Assembly: GCA_046329515.1 (NCBI GenBank)
Contig: JAXLUM010000004.1
Span: 186,001-250,000, forward strand
Length of the DNA: 64,000 bases
Direction: 5' to 3'
Source of the DNA: Bog-950 sp046329515
Lineage (GTDB): Bacteria > Bacteroidota > Bacteroidia > Chitinophagales > LD1
The position numbers were made by a program, and so were the translations under genes. Every line of letters begins with the position of its first letter. Position 1 is the stretch's first letter. This document shows, one piece after another, positions 26,048-34,500 of the stretch. The notes beneath the pieces were generated by a model. The model did no database searches and was not told where the DNA came from. It saw only the letters and a program-made list of their open reading frames with translations.

Positions 26048-26835
26048 TGCTTGTTGTAGTTGGTAAGATAGAAGTGCCGGAACTCTTTTAACTTATCGGT
26101 GTTAATCCAATCTAAGCCGGCATCCAGCAAAGTGCGCCAAACTTTAGGTTTATCGGGTATGTGGTAAAAGCGAATGTGCTTATGCAATTCGTGTGCGCGG
26201 TAAATTAATGCGTCTAACTCCTGCTTTTGTGCTTCAGGCATTGAGCCCTTGCCATTCCAGGTAAAATGACCGGCCCAGTTATCACTAAAACGTGTGGCGT
26301 ATTTTTGCGCGCCGGCAAATTTGAAGGTGTTAAGTCCGACATCTAAAGTAACCATGTTGATGGTGTCTTCTAAAGGTGGTTTGCTGCCCGATATAAGAAT
26401 CTGCAGAGGCCCTTTGCGAACAATTGAATCGCCTTTATAAAGGGTTAAAACAGATTCGTATTTGGTAAGTAGTTTTTTCAACTCGGGGTAAAGTATGGAG
26501 CCGCCTTCCTTAAAGTCAACCATTAAAATTACGGGGGCATCAACGCCTGCATATACGTTACCGTTGTTGCTGCGGATGATGGAGTCCAAGGGTTTTAAAT
26601 AGAGCTCTTCCATGGTTTTTTTGTTGTATAAACCAATGGGTAAGTGCGAGGCCACCAGTTTACCATTGAACAGGTAAACATCTACCTCAATGCTGGTGAA
26701 ACCGTTGCTAAGGGCATCGAACAAAGGCCGCTTGTGCAGGTAGTCGTTATGCGCATGACCGTGAGTAAGCAGCGAATCCTGTGAATGGAGTACGGAAGCA
26801 ATAAAAACCAAGGCGAGAAGGAGAGGCGTTTTCAC
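26044..26835 (-). CDS. PLC-like/GDPD-type phosphodiesterase, AIM6-like
   Basis: A 263-residue secreted protein: signal peptide to about residue 18, then the start of a TIM-barrel phosphodiesterase with HGHAHNDY (two active-site His) and GFTSIEVDVYLFNGKLVASH (metal-binding Glu/Asp and second His), as in glycerophosphodiester/PI-PLC-type enzymes, closest to the fungal AIM6-like group. ILMVDFKEG gives another acidic site. GTG start at 26835. The protein should cleave a phosphodiester or phosphoester substrate in the periplasm; the substrate is unknown. Confidence 0.75.
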   Translation of the reverse strand: MKTPLLLALVFIASVLHSQDSLLTHGHAHNDYLHKRPLFDALSNGFTSIEVDVYLFNGKLVASHLPIGLYNKKTMEELYLKPLDSIIRSNNGNVYAGVDAPVILMVDFKEGGSILYPELKKLLTKYESVLTLYKGDSIVRKGPLQILISGSKPPLEDTINMVTLDVGLNTFKFAGAQKYATRFSDNWAGHFTWNGKGSMPEAQKQELDALIYRAHELHKHIRFYHIPDKPKVWRTLLDAGLDWINTDKLKEFRHFYLTNYNKH

Positions 26836-26878
26836 CTAACTAAGGAAACAAAGTTTTGTTATAACAGAAAGGAAAATG

Positions 26879-28054
26879 CTACTGCGAAGTTTGCGAGGTG
26901 TTAACTTCTTCGGTTTGAGTGGGCCGGCCGAAAATTTCTTTAGCAATCAATTCAGCATTGTGCAGGTTACCGAAGCCGGCTTCCAAAACGCGTTGACGTT
27001 TATCAATATCGTGTTGGGTGAACTCCATATTCATAAGGTCGGCAATAATGCGTTTGGCTACGTTAGGGTTGTCCTCAATAATGCAGAGATTTTCAAGCCC
27101 GGTGTAGTTTACCATTTTGCTGTTTACCAAAATAAAGCGGCCACGGTAAAGCGCATTCAGCAGCTTTAGTTTAATGCCTGTAGCCTGAAAGGTTTGCAGC
27201 AGATTGATGTGTGCATCGTTTATAAGCTGCGCCATTTTTTCAAAAGGCGGGTTTTCAATCAACTCAACGTTCTTAATGTTCTTGATTTCCTTTTTGAGCG
27301 CCGCAGTGGGGTTTTTACCGGCGAAAATGAATTTGTAAGGCAGGCCTTCGGCAATTTTTTTAGCAATAAACATAGCAGCCTGGTTGTTTTCTACCACGCT
27401 TAAATTACCGTGGTAAAGTATGTAGTTGCCCTTGCCGGGTTGGGCAATTACCTTTTCGTTATTGTGAAAGGCGCTTACGTACTCAATCTGCTCATAGCTT
27501 TGGCGCAGGTATTCGTAATCGCTTTTGCTGATGGCAAATATGCGGTCGGCGTTTTTTAATTCGTCCTCAAACTTGCGCAGCTTTTTTGATTCAAGGTTGA
27601 AGTAGAATTTTATGAGGTAGTTGCTTTCGCTTTCTTTAAGGCTGCGGTAATAATCCCACTCCACATTGTGCATACGCACGGCCTTAATTTTGCTTTTTAG
27701 GGCCGGGTGGTTTAAGTAAAAACAGGTATGCAGCCCTTCAAATAAAACAGGCGAATCATCTGCCGTAAGGTTACTCAGCATTTCATCGCTTTGGCGCGAG
27801 CCTACTATGTAAGGTAGGCTGCTATAAATAGCCTGGTAGAATTTTTTGCGGGGATAGTAGTACACCTTTTCACAAATCTTATCCAGTTCGGGACTTTTTT
27901 CACGTCCGTAATGGTAGCAGTGCAAGTGAATTTTAATACCTAATTCGCTTAAGGCTTTTATTTTGTAGAAAACGTCAATAACACCACCGTAATCGGGCGG
28001 GTAAGGAACGTTGAAAGAGACAATATGTAGTTTTTTACCTGAGTAGTTGCTCAT
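26879..28054 (-). CDS. Glycosyltransferase (GT-B fold, GT4-like)
   Basis: A 391-residue cytoplasmic glycosyltransferase. The N-terminal Rossmann domain opens with KKLHIVSFNVPYPPDYGGV, where PPDYGG is the usual GT4 glycine loop. The C-terminal domain has ILYHGNLSVVENNQAAM and FIFAGKNPTAAL, with the acceptor/donor loop region IKLKLLNALYRGRFILVNSK that corresponds to the K-x-x-x-x-A/G-G-P loop in GT4 enzymes. It overlaps the upstream glycosyltransferase gene by 20 bp, so the two are translationally coupled and probably build one surface polysaccharide or glycolipid. Confidence 0.85.
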   Translation of the reverse strand: MSNYSGKKLHIVSFNVPYPPDYGGVIDVFYKIKALSELGIKIHLHCYHYGREKSPELDKICEKVYYYPRKKFYQAIYSSLPYIVGSRQSDEMLSNLTADDSPVLFEGLHTCFYLNHPALKSKIKAVRMHNVEWDYYRSLKESESNYLIKFYFNLESKKLRKFEDELKNADRIFAISKSDYEYLRQSYEQIEYVSAFHNNEKVIAQPGKGNYILYHGNLSVVENNQAAMFIAKKIAEGLPYKFIFAGKNPTAALKKEIKNIKNVELIENPPFEKMAQLINDAHINLLQTFQATGIKLKLLNALYRGRFILVNSKMVNYTGLENLCIIEDNPNVAKRIIADLMNMEFTQHDIDKRQRVLEAGFGNLHNAELIAKEIFGRPTQTEEVNTSQTSQ

Positions 28055-29663
28055 ATAACGCCAGCAGTTTCACTTCTTCATTCTCCCAGTTTAGCTGTTG
28101 CCTGCACTGCCCGCAGTTTTTTTGCAAATGCGAATAAAAGGATTTGTCCGTCAATAGACGTTGGAGGGCTGTTTTTATTTCGTTAACCGAGCAGTTTTCT
28201 ATCAATAAGGCGACCTCATATTTGGTATTGATGAAATTGTATTCGGGGAAGTCTATACAAAGCTGGGGTACACCCGCATGGATGTAGTCGAAAAACTTGT
28301 TGGCTAAGGAATAATAGTAGCTAAGCCCTTTGTTCTCCAACAGGTTTACCCCTACATGCGCTTTGGCTGTAATTTCTTTCAATTCTTTTGGCGTTACGTA
28401 GCCCAGAAATTGAACCTTGTTTTGAAGGCCGGCTTGATTAACCTGTTGGCGTAGCTGGTTAGAAAGGTCGCCCTCGCCGGCAATAAGTAATTGGGCATCT
28501 ATGTAGCGCATGGCTTCAATCAAGTGCTCCAAGCCACGGCCTTCGTTTAATGCGCCTTGATAAAGAACGGTGGGCGCGGTGAGTGGTGAGTGGTGAGTGG
28601 TGAGTGTTGAAAGTTGAGTTTGGAGTTTGGAGTTTGAGGTTTGGAGTTTGTTGTTTGTTTGGGGTGTTAGGTCGGGTTTAAAAAATAAGGTATAAAGTAT
28701 GTTGATTGGAAATAATAATTGGGAAACCAATAAAGTGATGAGGGTGCCAATCCCTATATTAATGATAGAGGAGTTTATTGTTAGTGTCCTGAACGTGGTA
28801 TTAGCGTGCCCATCTGCCTGGAAAGAATAAAGGGTTAGAACGAATATTCCCCAAAGGCCAGCAGAAGTTAACCACAGATGTAAAAGGGACAGCAGTGGAT
28901 TTAAGGACTTTTGAGAGAGCCTGATGAAAAGTGCGTAGAGCGCGGCATAGAATAACAGTCCAATAGCAAAAGGAATTATAATTAACCAATGCGAGATGAC
29001 AAATATGGTATCATGCAGTTGTATATCTAAGCTATTGGTATCGGCCAGAATGCTAATCCAAACAGTAAATGCGGCCACTTTAAGGAATGAGAAAACGATG
29101 CGGTAATTCTTTATTGTGTTTGACGCGAAGGCGGAAATTGGTGCCGATTTGGGCGTATTCATGATAACATGCACTTCTCTATTCAAGCGCAGACCAAAAA
29201 GGCTGGCTAAGGATGGACCAACGGTATAAATCAAATCAAACTTCGGGGCATATTTTTTCTCCACCCATTCCCAGGTGGCTTTTACGCGCGGGCGGTTAAT
29301 CACTTCAGGCACTTCAGTGAACAGCTCGTGCGCGTCGTAAACCAGTTTGGCTTTTTTAAGCTTGCCTGCGTAATACACGGGAACGATAGTGTCTAAATCA
29401 ATAGCGCAAGCGGCGTTGAAGCGGGTAAAAAGCAAGTAGAGAAAAAGGCGGATGTTGAACTCAATATAAAACAGCTTGCCCTTGTTGAAGAAACAGCTTA
29501 GGCGGGTTTGCTTGTAGGGTTGTTCAGTTAGCGGAATGGAAAAACTTCTTTCACGACCAACTAATTCCACAGCGTAACCTGCGCCTGCCAGGCTGCTGCA
29601 AATGCGGTGCATGCGCTGGTCGTACGTTAGGTCGTTAGTTACGGTGAAGATTAGTTTTTTCAT
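28035..29663 (-). CDS. Glycosyltransferase (GT-B) split by an in-frame membrane module
   Basis: A 542-residue protein. Residues 1-175 are a normal N-terminal GT-B domain (MKKLIFTVTNDLTYDQRM; LVYDAHELFTEVPE; IYTVGPSLASLFG). Residues 363-542 are a normal C-terminal donor domain (TVLYQGALNEGRGLEHLIEA; LLIAGEGD; YSLANKFFDYIHAGVP). Between them lie about 187 extra residues: three or four membrane helices (about 190-207, 222-247, 256-279, 300-328) starting with NSLDIQLHDTIFVISHW, which resembles helix X of cytochrome oxidase subunit I, then a low-complexity tail translated from heptad DNA repeats. Without the insert, the length is about 355, typical for the family. The reading frame is open throughout, so a chimeric enzyme could be made, or the gene may be inactivated in practice. 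Confidence 0.7.
   Translation of the reverse strand: MKKLIFTVTNDLTYDQRMHRICSSLAGAGYAVELVGRERSFSIPLTEQPYKQTRLSCFFNKGKLFYIEFNIRLFLYLLFTRFNAACAIDLDTIVPVYYAGKLKKAKLVYDAHELFTEVPEVINRPRVKATWEWVEKKYAPKFDLIYTVGPSLASLFGLRLNREVHVIMNTPKSAPISAFASNTIKNYRIVFSFLKVAAFTVWISILADTNSLDIQLHDTIFVISHWLIIIPFAIGLLFYAALYALFIRLSQKSLNPLLSLLHLWLTSAGLWGIFVLTLYSFQADGHANTTFRTLTINSSIINIGIGTLITLLVSQLLFPINILYTLFFKPDLTPQTNNKLQTSNSKLQTQLSTLTTHHSPLTAPTVLYQGALNEGRGLEHLIEAMRYIDAQLLIAGEGDLSNQLRQQVNQAGLQNKVQFLGYVTPKELKEITAKAHVGVNLLENKGLSYYYSLANKFFDYIHAGVPQLCIDFPEYNFINTKYEVALLIENCSVNEIKTALQRLLTDKSFYSHLQKNCGQCRQQLNWENEEVKLLALYEQLLR
28578..28658. repeat. Heptad DNA repeats inside the glycosyltransferase gene
   Basis: Four exact tandem copies of GGTGAGT at 28578-28605, then about six GTTTGGA-type heptads at 28618-28658, on the plus strand of a minus-strand gene. 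They encode the Gln/Ser/Thr-rich linker of the chimeric glycosyltransferase. The look is that of intergenic simple repeats rather than coding sequence. Confidence 0.8.
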
Positions 29664-29689
29664 GGCTTCTATAAATACATCAAGTAAGG

Positions 29690-29697
29690 CAAATATA
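29690..29697 (-). promoter_or_regulatory. -7 element (TATATTTG) of the glycosyltransferase pair
   Basis: Perfect TAnnTTTG match, 26 bases upstream of the ATG at 29663. Confidence 0.4.
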
Positions 29698-29730
29698 ACT
29701 TCCCCCTGCTACGCCAGCGGGGCTCAGGTT

Positions 29731-31635
29731 TCATCCGGTCCACTTGAGTTTACCATCACTTGTTTTTTGCAGTTTGCCTGCTTCACAAAGAAAATCAATT
29801 ACTGTATTTAAATCCTTTGGTAATAAATTAAGACTTGCTGCCAGTTTAACCGCGTCCGGCTTGTTGGTTTTTACTTCGGTTTCTACCAATGCGGCAATTT
29901 CAGCAAAGCGCTCCGCCGTTAAGTTCATTTTTTTCTGTGCGGCGCATACATCGCAAATGCCGCAGTTTTCATCCAGTTGTTCGCCAAAATATTTAACCAG
30001 TTGCCGGGTGCGGCAAGTGGTTGCATTAAGCACATAATTGCGCACAGCAGTTAAGCGGTGCTCGTAATCCATTTTTCTTTTTTGGATAAACGCATTATCC
30101 AATCGCAAATTTTCCTTTTTGGAACGTGGCTTTAAGAATATAAGCTGTGGTTTGTTTTTGCGCGCCTGGTAATAAAATATACCGGCTTTGTGCAGTGCGT
30201 TTAATTGCTTTGCCACTTCATCAACAGAAACTTTCAGGCGCGTGGCTGCAGTTTCTTCTTCTATAGGTTGAAAATCATCAAACACTCCTTCAGTAGTACG
30301 CAGAATGAATTTTACCAACGGCTCATAAGCCGGTTTATCGCTTTGAAATTTATAGAGCACTTCCTTAGTGCAACTGACTTTAACGGCTGAACGGGAATAG
30401 AAGCCGTCGGAGAGATAAATCAACTCCTGCTGTTCTAGTAGTTTAAGTGCATTTAGCACTCTTACCGTATCCAGCTTTTGTTTGGTGCAAAAATCGCGCA
30501 GGTCAAAGTCGTAGGTGGTTTCGGCGCCGCTGTTATACGCTATGCGCAGATACGCACAGAGCGCTTCATACACCTCGCGCAAAAAATCAAGCGAAGGGAA
30601 ACTGCTTTTAATTTTCTTTTCTATATCGGCCAAGTCAGCATTATCCAGCAATTGTATGGCGTATGCCTTTTTTTCATCGCGACCGGCACGGCCTGCTTCC
30701 TGAAAGTACGCCTCAAGGCTATCGGCTAAATCAATGTGAAAAACCAGGCGAACATCGGGTTTATCTATACCCATACCAAAGGCGTTGGTGCACACAATAA
30801 CGCGCGTTTTACCAGCCAGCCACTCGTTTTGTTTTGTGGTCCGCTCTAGGGGTTCAAGGCCGGCATGGTAATAATCTGCTTTAATACCTTCTTTGTTAAG
30901 CTGCGTGGCAATCTCTTTTGTTTTACGCCGGTTGCGCACATAAACTATTGCGCTGCCTTTTACTTTGGCAAGTATTTCAGCAAGTGTTTTGGGTTTGTTT
31001 GTGGTTTGCCTTACTACGTAGCTAAGGTTAGGACGCGCAAAGCTTTTGCGAAAGGCGTTCTTCTTTTTAAAATGAAGTTTCTCCTGTATATCGTCCACCA
31101 CCTGTGGAGTGGCGGTTGCTGTAAGCGCTATTACCGGAATGTTTTTCACCATATCGCGCACTTCAGCTATTTGCAAATAGGGCGGCCGGAAATCGTAACC
31201 CCATTGGCTTATACAGTGCGCTTCATCCACCACCAACAGGTTAATTTTCATTTTGCTTAATCGTGTGCGGAAATCATCCGTAGCTAAGCGTTCAGGTGAG
31301 ATATAAAGAAACTTGTAGTTGCCGTACACGCAATTATCTAAAAGCCGATCAAGCTCGCGGTAAGGTAAGCCGGTATAAATGGCTGCCGCTTTAATGCCCC
31401 GCTTCTCCAGGTTCATTACCTGGTCCTTCATTAATGCTATAAGCGGAGAAACCACTAAACACAATCCATCTTTAACTAAAGCAGGCACCTGGAAGCAAAT
31501 GGATTTACCGCCGCCGGTTGGCAAAAGGGCAAGCGTGTCCTTACCATCTAACACGGAGCGGATAATGTCCTCCTGCAAAGGGCGAAAGGATGTGAAGCCC
31601 CAATACTGCTTTAATAGTTGGTGAATGGAAGACAT
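29731..31635 (-). CDS. recQ: RecQ-family ATP-dependent DNA helicase
   Basis: A 634-residue 3'-5' DNA helicase. Motifs in order: motif I LLPTGGGKSICFQVPA (about 38-53), motif II VVDEAHCISQWGYDFRPPY (RecQ-specific aromatic-rich loop), motif III ALTATATPQV, motif V/VI TNAFGMGIDKPDVR and QEAGRAGRDEK. A zinc-binding RQC region follows (CRTRQLVKYFG and CGICDVC, four Cys). No HRDC domain is visible at the short C-terminus, as in many Bacteroidota paralogues. The gene has its own start; the neighbours are unrelated. Confidence 0.92.
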   Translation of the reverse strand: MSSIHQLLKQYWGFTSFRPLQEDIIRSVLDGKDTLALLPTGGGKSICFQVPALVKDGLCLVVSPLIALMKDQVMNLEKRGIKAAAIYTGLPYRELDRLLDNCVYGNYKFLYISPERLATDDFRTRLSKMKINLLVVDEAHCISQWGYDFRPPYLQIAEVRDMVKNIPVIALTATATPQVVDDIQEKLHFKKKNAFRKSFARPNLSYVVRQTTNKPKTLAEILAKVKGSAIVYVRNRRKTKEIATQLNKEGIKADYYHAGLEPLERTTKQNEWLAGKTRVIVCTNAFGMGIDKPDVRLVFHIDLADSLEAYFQEAGRAGRDEKKAYAIQLLDNADLADIEKKIKSSFPSLDFLREVYEALCAYLRIAYNSGAETTYDFDLRDFCTKQKLDTVRVLNALKLLEQQELIYLSDGFYSRSAVKVSCTKEVLYKFQSDKPAYEPLVKFILRTTEGVFDDFQPIEEETAATRLKVSVDEVAKQLNALHKAGIFYYQARKNKPQLIFLKPRSKKENLRLDNAFIQKRKMDYEHRLTAVRNYVLNATTCRTRQLVKYFGEQLDENCGICDVCAAQKKMNLTAERFAEIAALVETEVKTNKPDAVKLAASLNLLPKDLNTVIDFLCEAGKLQKTSDGKLKWTG

Positions 31636-31699
31636 TGCAGCAAAGTAAATGAAATAAAGAGGGTGTAAAAGCGGCGGTGCGGCGGTTTGGGGTGCAAGG

Positions 31700-32353
31700 T
31701 TAAATCACCTGGCCGTCTTTCATGTTTACCTTGCGGTCGGCCATGTTAGCCAGTTCTTCGTTGTGCGTAACAATTATGAAGGTTTGATTCAGTTTATCGC
31801 GCAGTTCAAAGAAGAGGTGATGCAGGTCGCGGGCATTATTGGTATCGAGGTTGCCGCTGGGTTCATCGGCCATAACCAGCGCAGGGTTGTTCATTAAGGC
31901 ACGGGCTACGGCTACACGCTGTTGCTCGCCGCCTGAAAGTTCAGTTGGCTTATGGTTAATGCGGTGGCCAAGCTTCAACATCTCCAATAATTCCTTTGCA
32001 CGGCTTTCGGCTTTGCTTTTGTTTTCGCCGTGTATGTAAGCCGGTATACAAACGTTTTCAATGGCGGTGAACTCAGGAAGAAGGTGGTGAAACTGAAAGA
32101 TAAAGCCGATTGATTTATTGCGAAAGGCGGCTAATGCTTTATCGCTTTGCTTGAACACGTCTTTGCCTTCAATTTTTACATCGCCGCTATTGGGGCGGTC
32201 TAAAGTGCCAATAATGTGTAGCAGCGTAGATTTACCTGCACCGGAAGGGCCTACCAATGAAACTATCTCTCCCTTTTTTACCTGCAGGGATACGCCTTTC
32301 AACACATCAAGTGTGCCGTAGCGCTTGTGGATGTTGGTAGCTTCCAGAATCAT
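31700..32353 (-). CDS. lolD: LolD-like ABC transporter ATP-binding protein
   Basis: A 217-residue ABC ATPase of the MacB/LolD/FtsE type: Walker A GPSGAGKSTLLHIIGTLDRP, signature LSGGEQQRVAVARAL, Walker B ALVMADEPSGNLD, H-loop VTHNEELA. LolD pairs with LolC/E permeases to release lipoproteins from the inner membrane; the phylum has many similar ATPases, so the symbol is tentative. No permease is next to it. A TACATTCG -7-like element ends 4 bases before the ATG. Confidence 0.82.
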   Translation of the reverse strand: MILEATNIHKRYGTLDVLKGVSLQVKKGEIVSLVGPSGAGKSTLLHIIGTLDRPNSGDVKIEGKDVFKQSDKALAAFRNKSIGFIFQFHHLLPEFTAIENVCIPAYIHGENKSKAESRAKELLEMLKLGHRINHKPTELSGGEQQRVAVARALMNNPALVMADEPSGNLDTNNARDLHHLFFELRDKLNQTFIIVTHNEELANMADRKVNMKDGQVI

Positions 32354-32455
32354 AAGGCGAATGTAATTGATTTTGGATTTTAGATTGCTGATTTTGGATT
32401 AGGCGCTTTGGCTGGACGCCGCGGAGTACTCGATAAACAACGTAGTGATAGATGG

Positions 32456-33397
32456 TTAACTGAGGTAGCTGTTTACGTTATTCCTGATGCGGGCAATAAT
32501 ATCCTGGCTATTATCGGGGATAAAGTTTTTGCCTGTTACCAGTTCGTATAGCTCAATGTAACGGTGAGAAACTGTTTCAACAAACAAATCAGGCATTACA
32601 GGCATTTGCTGGCCTTCTTTACCCTGGAAACCTTGCTCTATTAACCATATACGTACAAACTCTTTGCTTAGTTGCTGCTGTGCTTCGCCTTTGCGCTGTT
32701 TTTCCTCGTAACCTTCTAAATGAAAATAGCGGGAAGAATCGGGCGTGTGAATTTCATCAATCAGCATTACCTGTCCATCGGCAATGCCGAATTCGTATTT
32801 GGTATCTACAAGAATTAAGCCTCTTTCTTTAGCCATTTTTTGCCCACGTTCAAAAAGCGCATGGGTGTATTTTTCCATGGTAGTGTAAACTTCTTCGCTT
32901 ACTATACCACGTTTTAAAATGTCTTCGCGGCTAATGTCCTCATCATGGCCTTCCACCGCTTTGGTAGAGGGCGTGATAATAGGAGAGGGAAGTTTATCGT
33001 TTTCTTTTAATCCTTCAGGCAAAGCAACACCGCAAAGCATGCGTTTGCCTGCTTTGTATTCGCGGGCGGCGTGGCCTGCCAGGTAACCGCGTATAACCAT
33101 TTCAATACGCACGGGCTCGCACCTTTTACCAATAGATACGTTAGGGTCGGGCGTAGCTAACAGCCAGTTGGGAACAATATCTTTAGTGGCATTTAAAAAA
33201 TGCGCAGCAATACCGTTAAGCACTGCGCCTTTGTGCGGAATTGGCTTTGGTAAAATATGGTCGAAGGCGGAAATACGGTCGCTGGCAATTACTACCAGTT
33301 TTTCGCCTATGGTATAAACATCTCTAACTTTTCCGTGATATACTGCCGTTTGGCCGGGGAAGTGAAAATCGGTTTCACGAATTGTTTGTGTTGTCAT
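32456..33397 (-). CDS. purC: SAICAR synthetase (phosphoribosylaminoimidazole-succinocarboxamide synthase)
   Basis: A 313-residue purine biosynthesis enzyme that ligates CAIR with aspartate using ATP. Recognisable are GKVRDVYTIGEKLVVIASDR (residues 22-41), AFDHILPKPIPHKG, the conserved MVIRGYLAGHAAREYKAGK, LPSPIITPSTKA and LILVDTKYEFGI. The length matches the longer (eukaryote-like and Bacteroidota) form rather than the 237-residue E. coli form. The ATG at 33397 overlaps the end of the phoH gene by 23 bp, so translational coupling is likely. Confidence 0.95.
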   Translation of the reverse strand: MTTQTIRETDFHFPGQTAVYHGKVRDVYTIGEKLVVIASDRISAFDHILPKPIPHKGAVLNGIAAHFLNATKDIVPNWLLATPDPNVSIGKRCEPVRIEMVIRGYLAGHAAREYKAGKRMLCGVALPEGLKENDKLPSPIITPSTKAVEGHDEDISREDILKRGIVSEEVYTTMEKYTHALFERGQKMAKERGLILVDTKYEFGIADGQVMLIDEIHTPDSSRYFHLEGYEEKQRKGEAQQQLSKEFVRIWLIEQGFQGKEGQQMPVMPDLFVETVSHRYIELYELVTGKNFIPDNSQDIIARIRNNVNSYLS

Positions 33398-34358
33398 CTC
33401 TTTCGCGGGTGCTGTTTAATTTATCGTAAGCTTTAATAATTTCTTTAACCAAACGGTGACGTACTACATCGCTTTCATTCAGCTTAATTGTTGAAATACC
33501 TTCGACCGGTTCCAGAATGCGAATGGCTGTTCCTAAGCCTGATTTTATTTTTGGCGGTAAATCTATTTGCGTAGGGTCGCCGGTGATAATAACTTTTGAG
33601 TTGGCACCAATACGGGTTAAAAACATTTTTAACTGCATATCGGTACAGTTCTGCGCTTCATCCAAAATAATGTAAGCATGGTCTAACGTACGGCCGCGCA
33701 TAAACGCAAGAGGAGCTACTTCAATTACACGGTTTTCCATGTAGTAGGTCAGTTTATCGGCGGGTATCATATCGTCCAGCGCATCGTAAAGCGGGCGCAG
33801 GTACGGGTCAATCTTTTCTTTCAAATCACCGGGAAGGAAGCCAAGGCTTTCACCGGCTTCAACAGCAGGGCGGGTAAGGATAATCTTCTTTACGTTCTTC
33901 TCCTTAAGGGCCTTTACGGCTAAAGCAACAGCGGTATAGGTTTTACCGGTACCTGCAGGGCCAATGGCAAACATTATATCGTTCTTCTCGCTCTCCTTCA
34001 CCATCAATAGCTGGTTATCGGTACGGGCGCGCACCACCAGGCCATTATTGCCATACACTATAATGTTGCCGCTGTCCTTTTTCTCGCGGTCGCGGGCGGC
34101 ATTATCGTCTGACAGAACGATGGCTTCGATATTGTCCTCACTCAGTTTACCGTAGCGCTCAATATGATCTACCATGCGGTCAACCTTTTGGCGAAACACG
34201 GCTAAATCATCATCACTGCCTTCGGCCTTAATGGCGTTACCGCGCGAAACCATGCGCAGCGTAGGGAAGTTTTTCTTTATGAAATTGAACCGGGAGTTGT
34301 TTACACCGAAGAAATCAATAGGGTCAATGCCCTCAATGTTTACTGTTATTTCTGTCAA
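33375..34358 (-). CDS. PhoH-family ATPase
   Basis: A 327-residue PhoH-like protein. N-terminal KH-like region (IEGIDPIDFFGVNNSRFNFI), then the ATPase core with Walker A GPAGTGKTYTAVALAV (about 134-149), DxxxA region EAGESLGFLPGD, Walker B YIILDEAQNCTDMQ, and GDPTQIDLP. Family members are thought to be RNA-related ATPases. The start is TTG at 34358; no in-frame ATG or GTG occurs upstream before the open frame loses similarity. It overlaps purC by 23 bp. Confidence 0.85.
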   Translation of the reverse strand: MTEITVNIEGIDPIDFFGVNNSRFNFIKKNFPTLRMVSRGNAIKAEGSDDDLAVFRQKVDRMVDHIERYGKLSEDNIEAIVLSDDNAARDREKKDSGNIIVYGNNGLVVRARTDNQLLMVKESEKNDIMFAIGPAGTGKTYTAVALAVKALKEKNVKKIILTRPAVEAGESLGFLPGDLKEKIDPYLRPLYDALDDMIPADKLTYYMENRVIEVAPLAFMRGRTLDHAYIILDEAQNCTDMQLKMFLTRIGANSKVIITGDPTQIDLPPKIKSGLGTAIRILEPVEGISTIKLNESDVVRHRLVKEIIKAYDKLNSTRERDDNTNNS

Positions 34359-34500
34359 TCCGCTGAAGTTTAATTGTTCAAAATTACGAATTAGCCATTG
34401 GCTATACTGTATAGCAAAATATATCTATCCACACATTTTTCCACGCAAATAGGGTAGAAACAATGAATTTTTGAGCGCTTCTTTGTTTTGATAAAACATT

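Noticed and set aside
29702..29722. CCCC-T-GCT / AGC-GGGG imperfect hairpin between RecQ and the glycosyltransferase pair
   Set aside because: It has a bulge and no U-run; it may be a chance feature, so it is not called a terminator.
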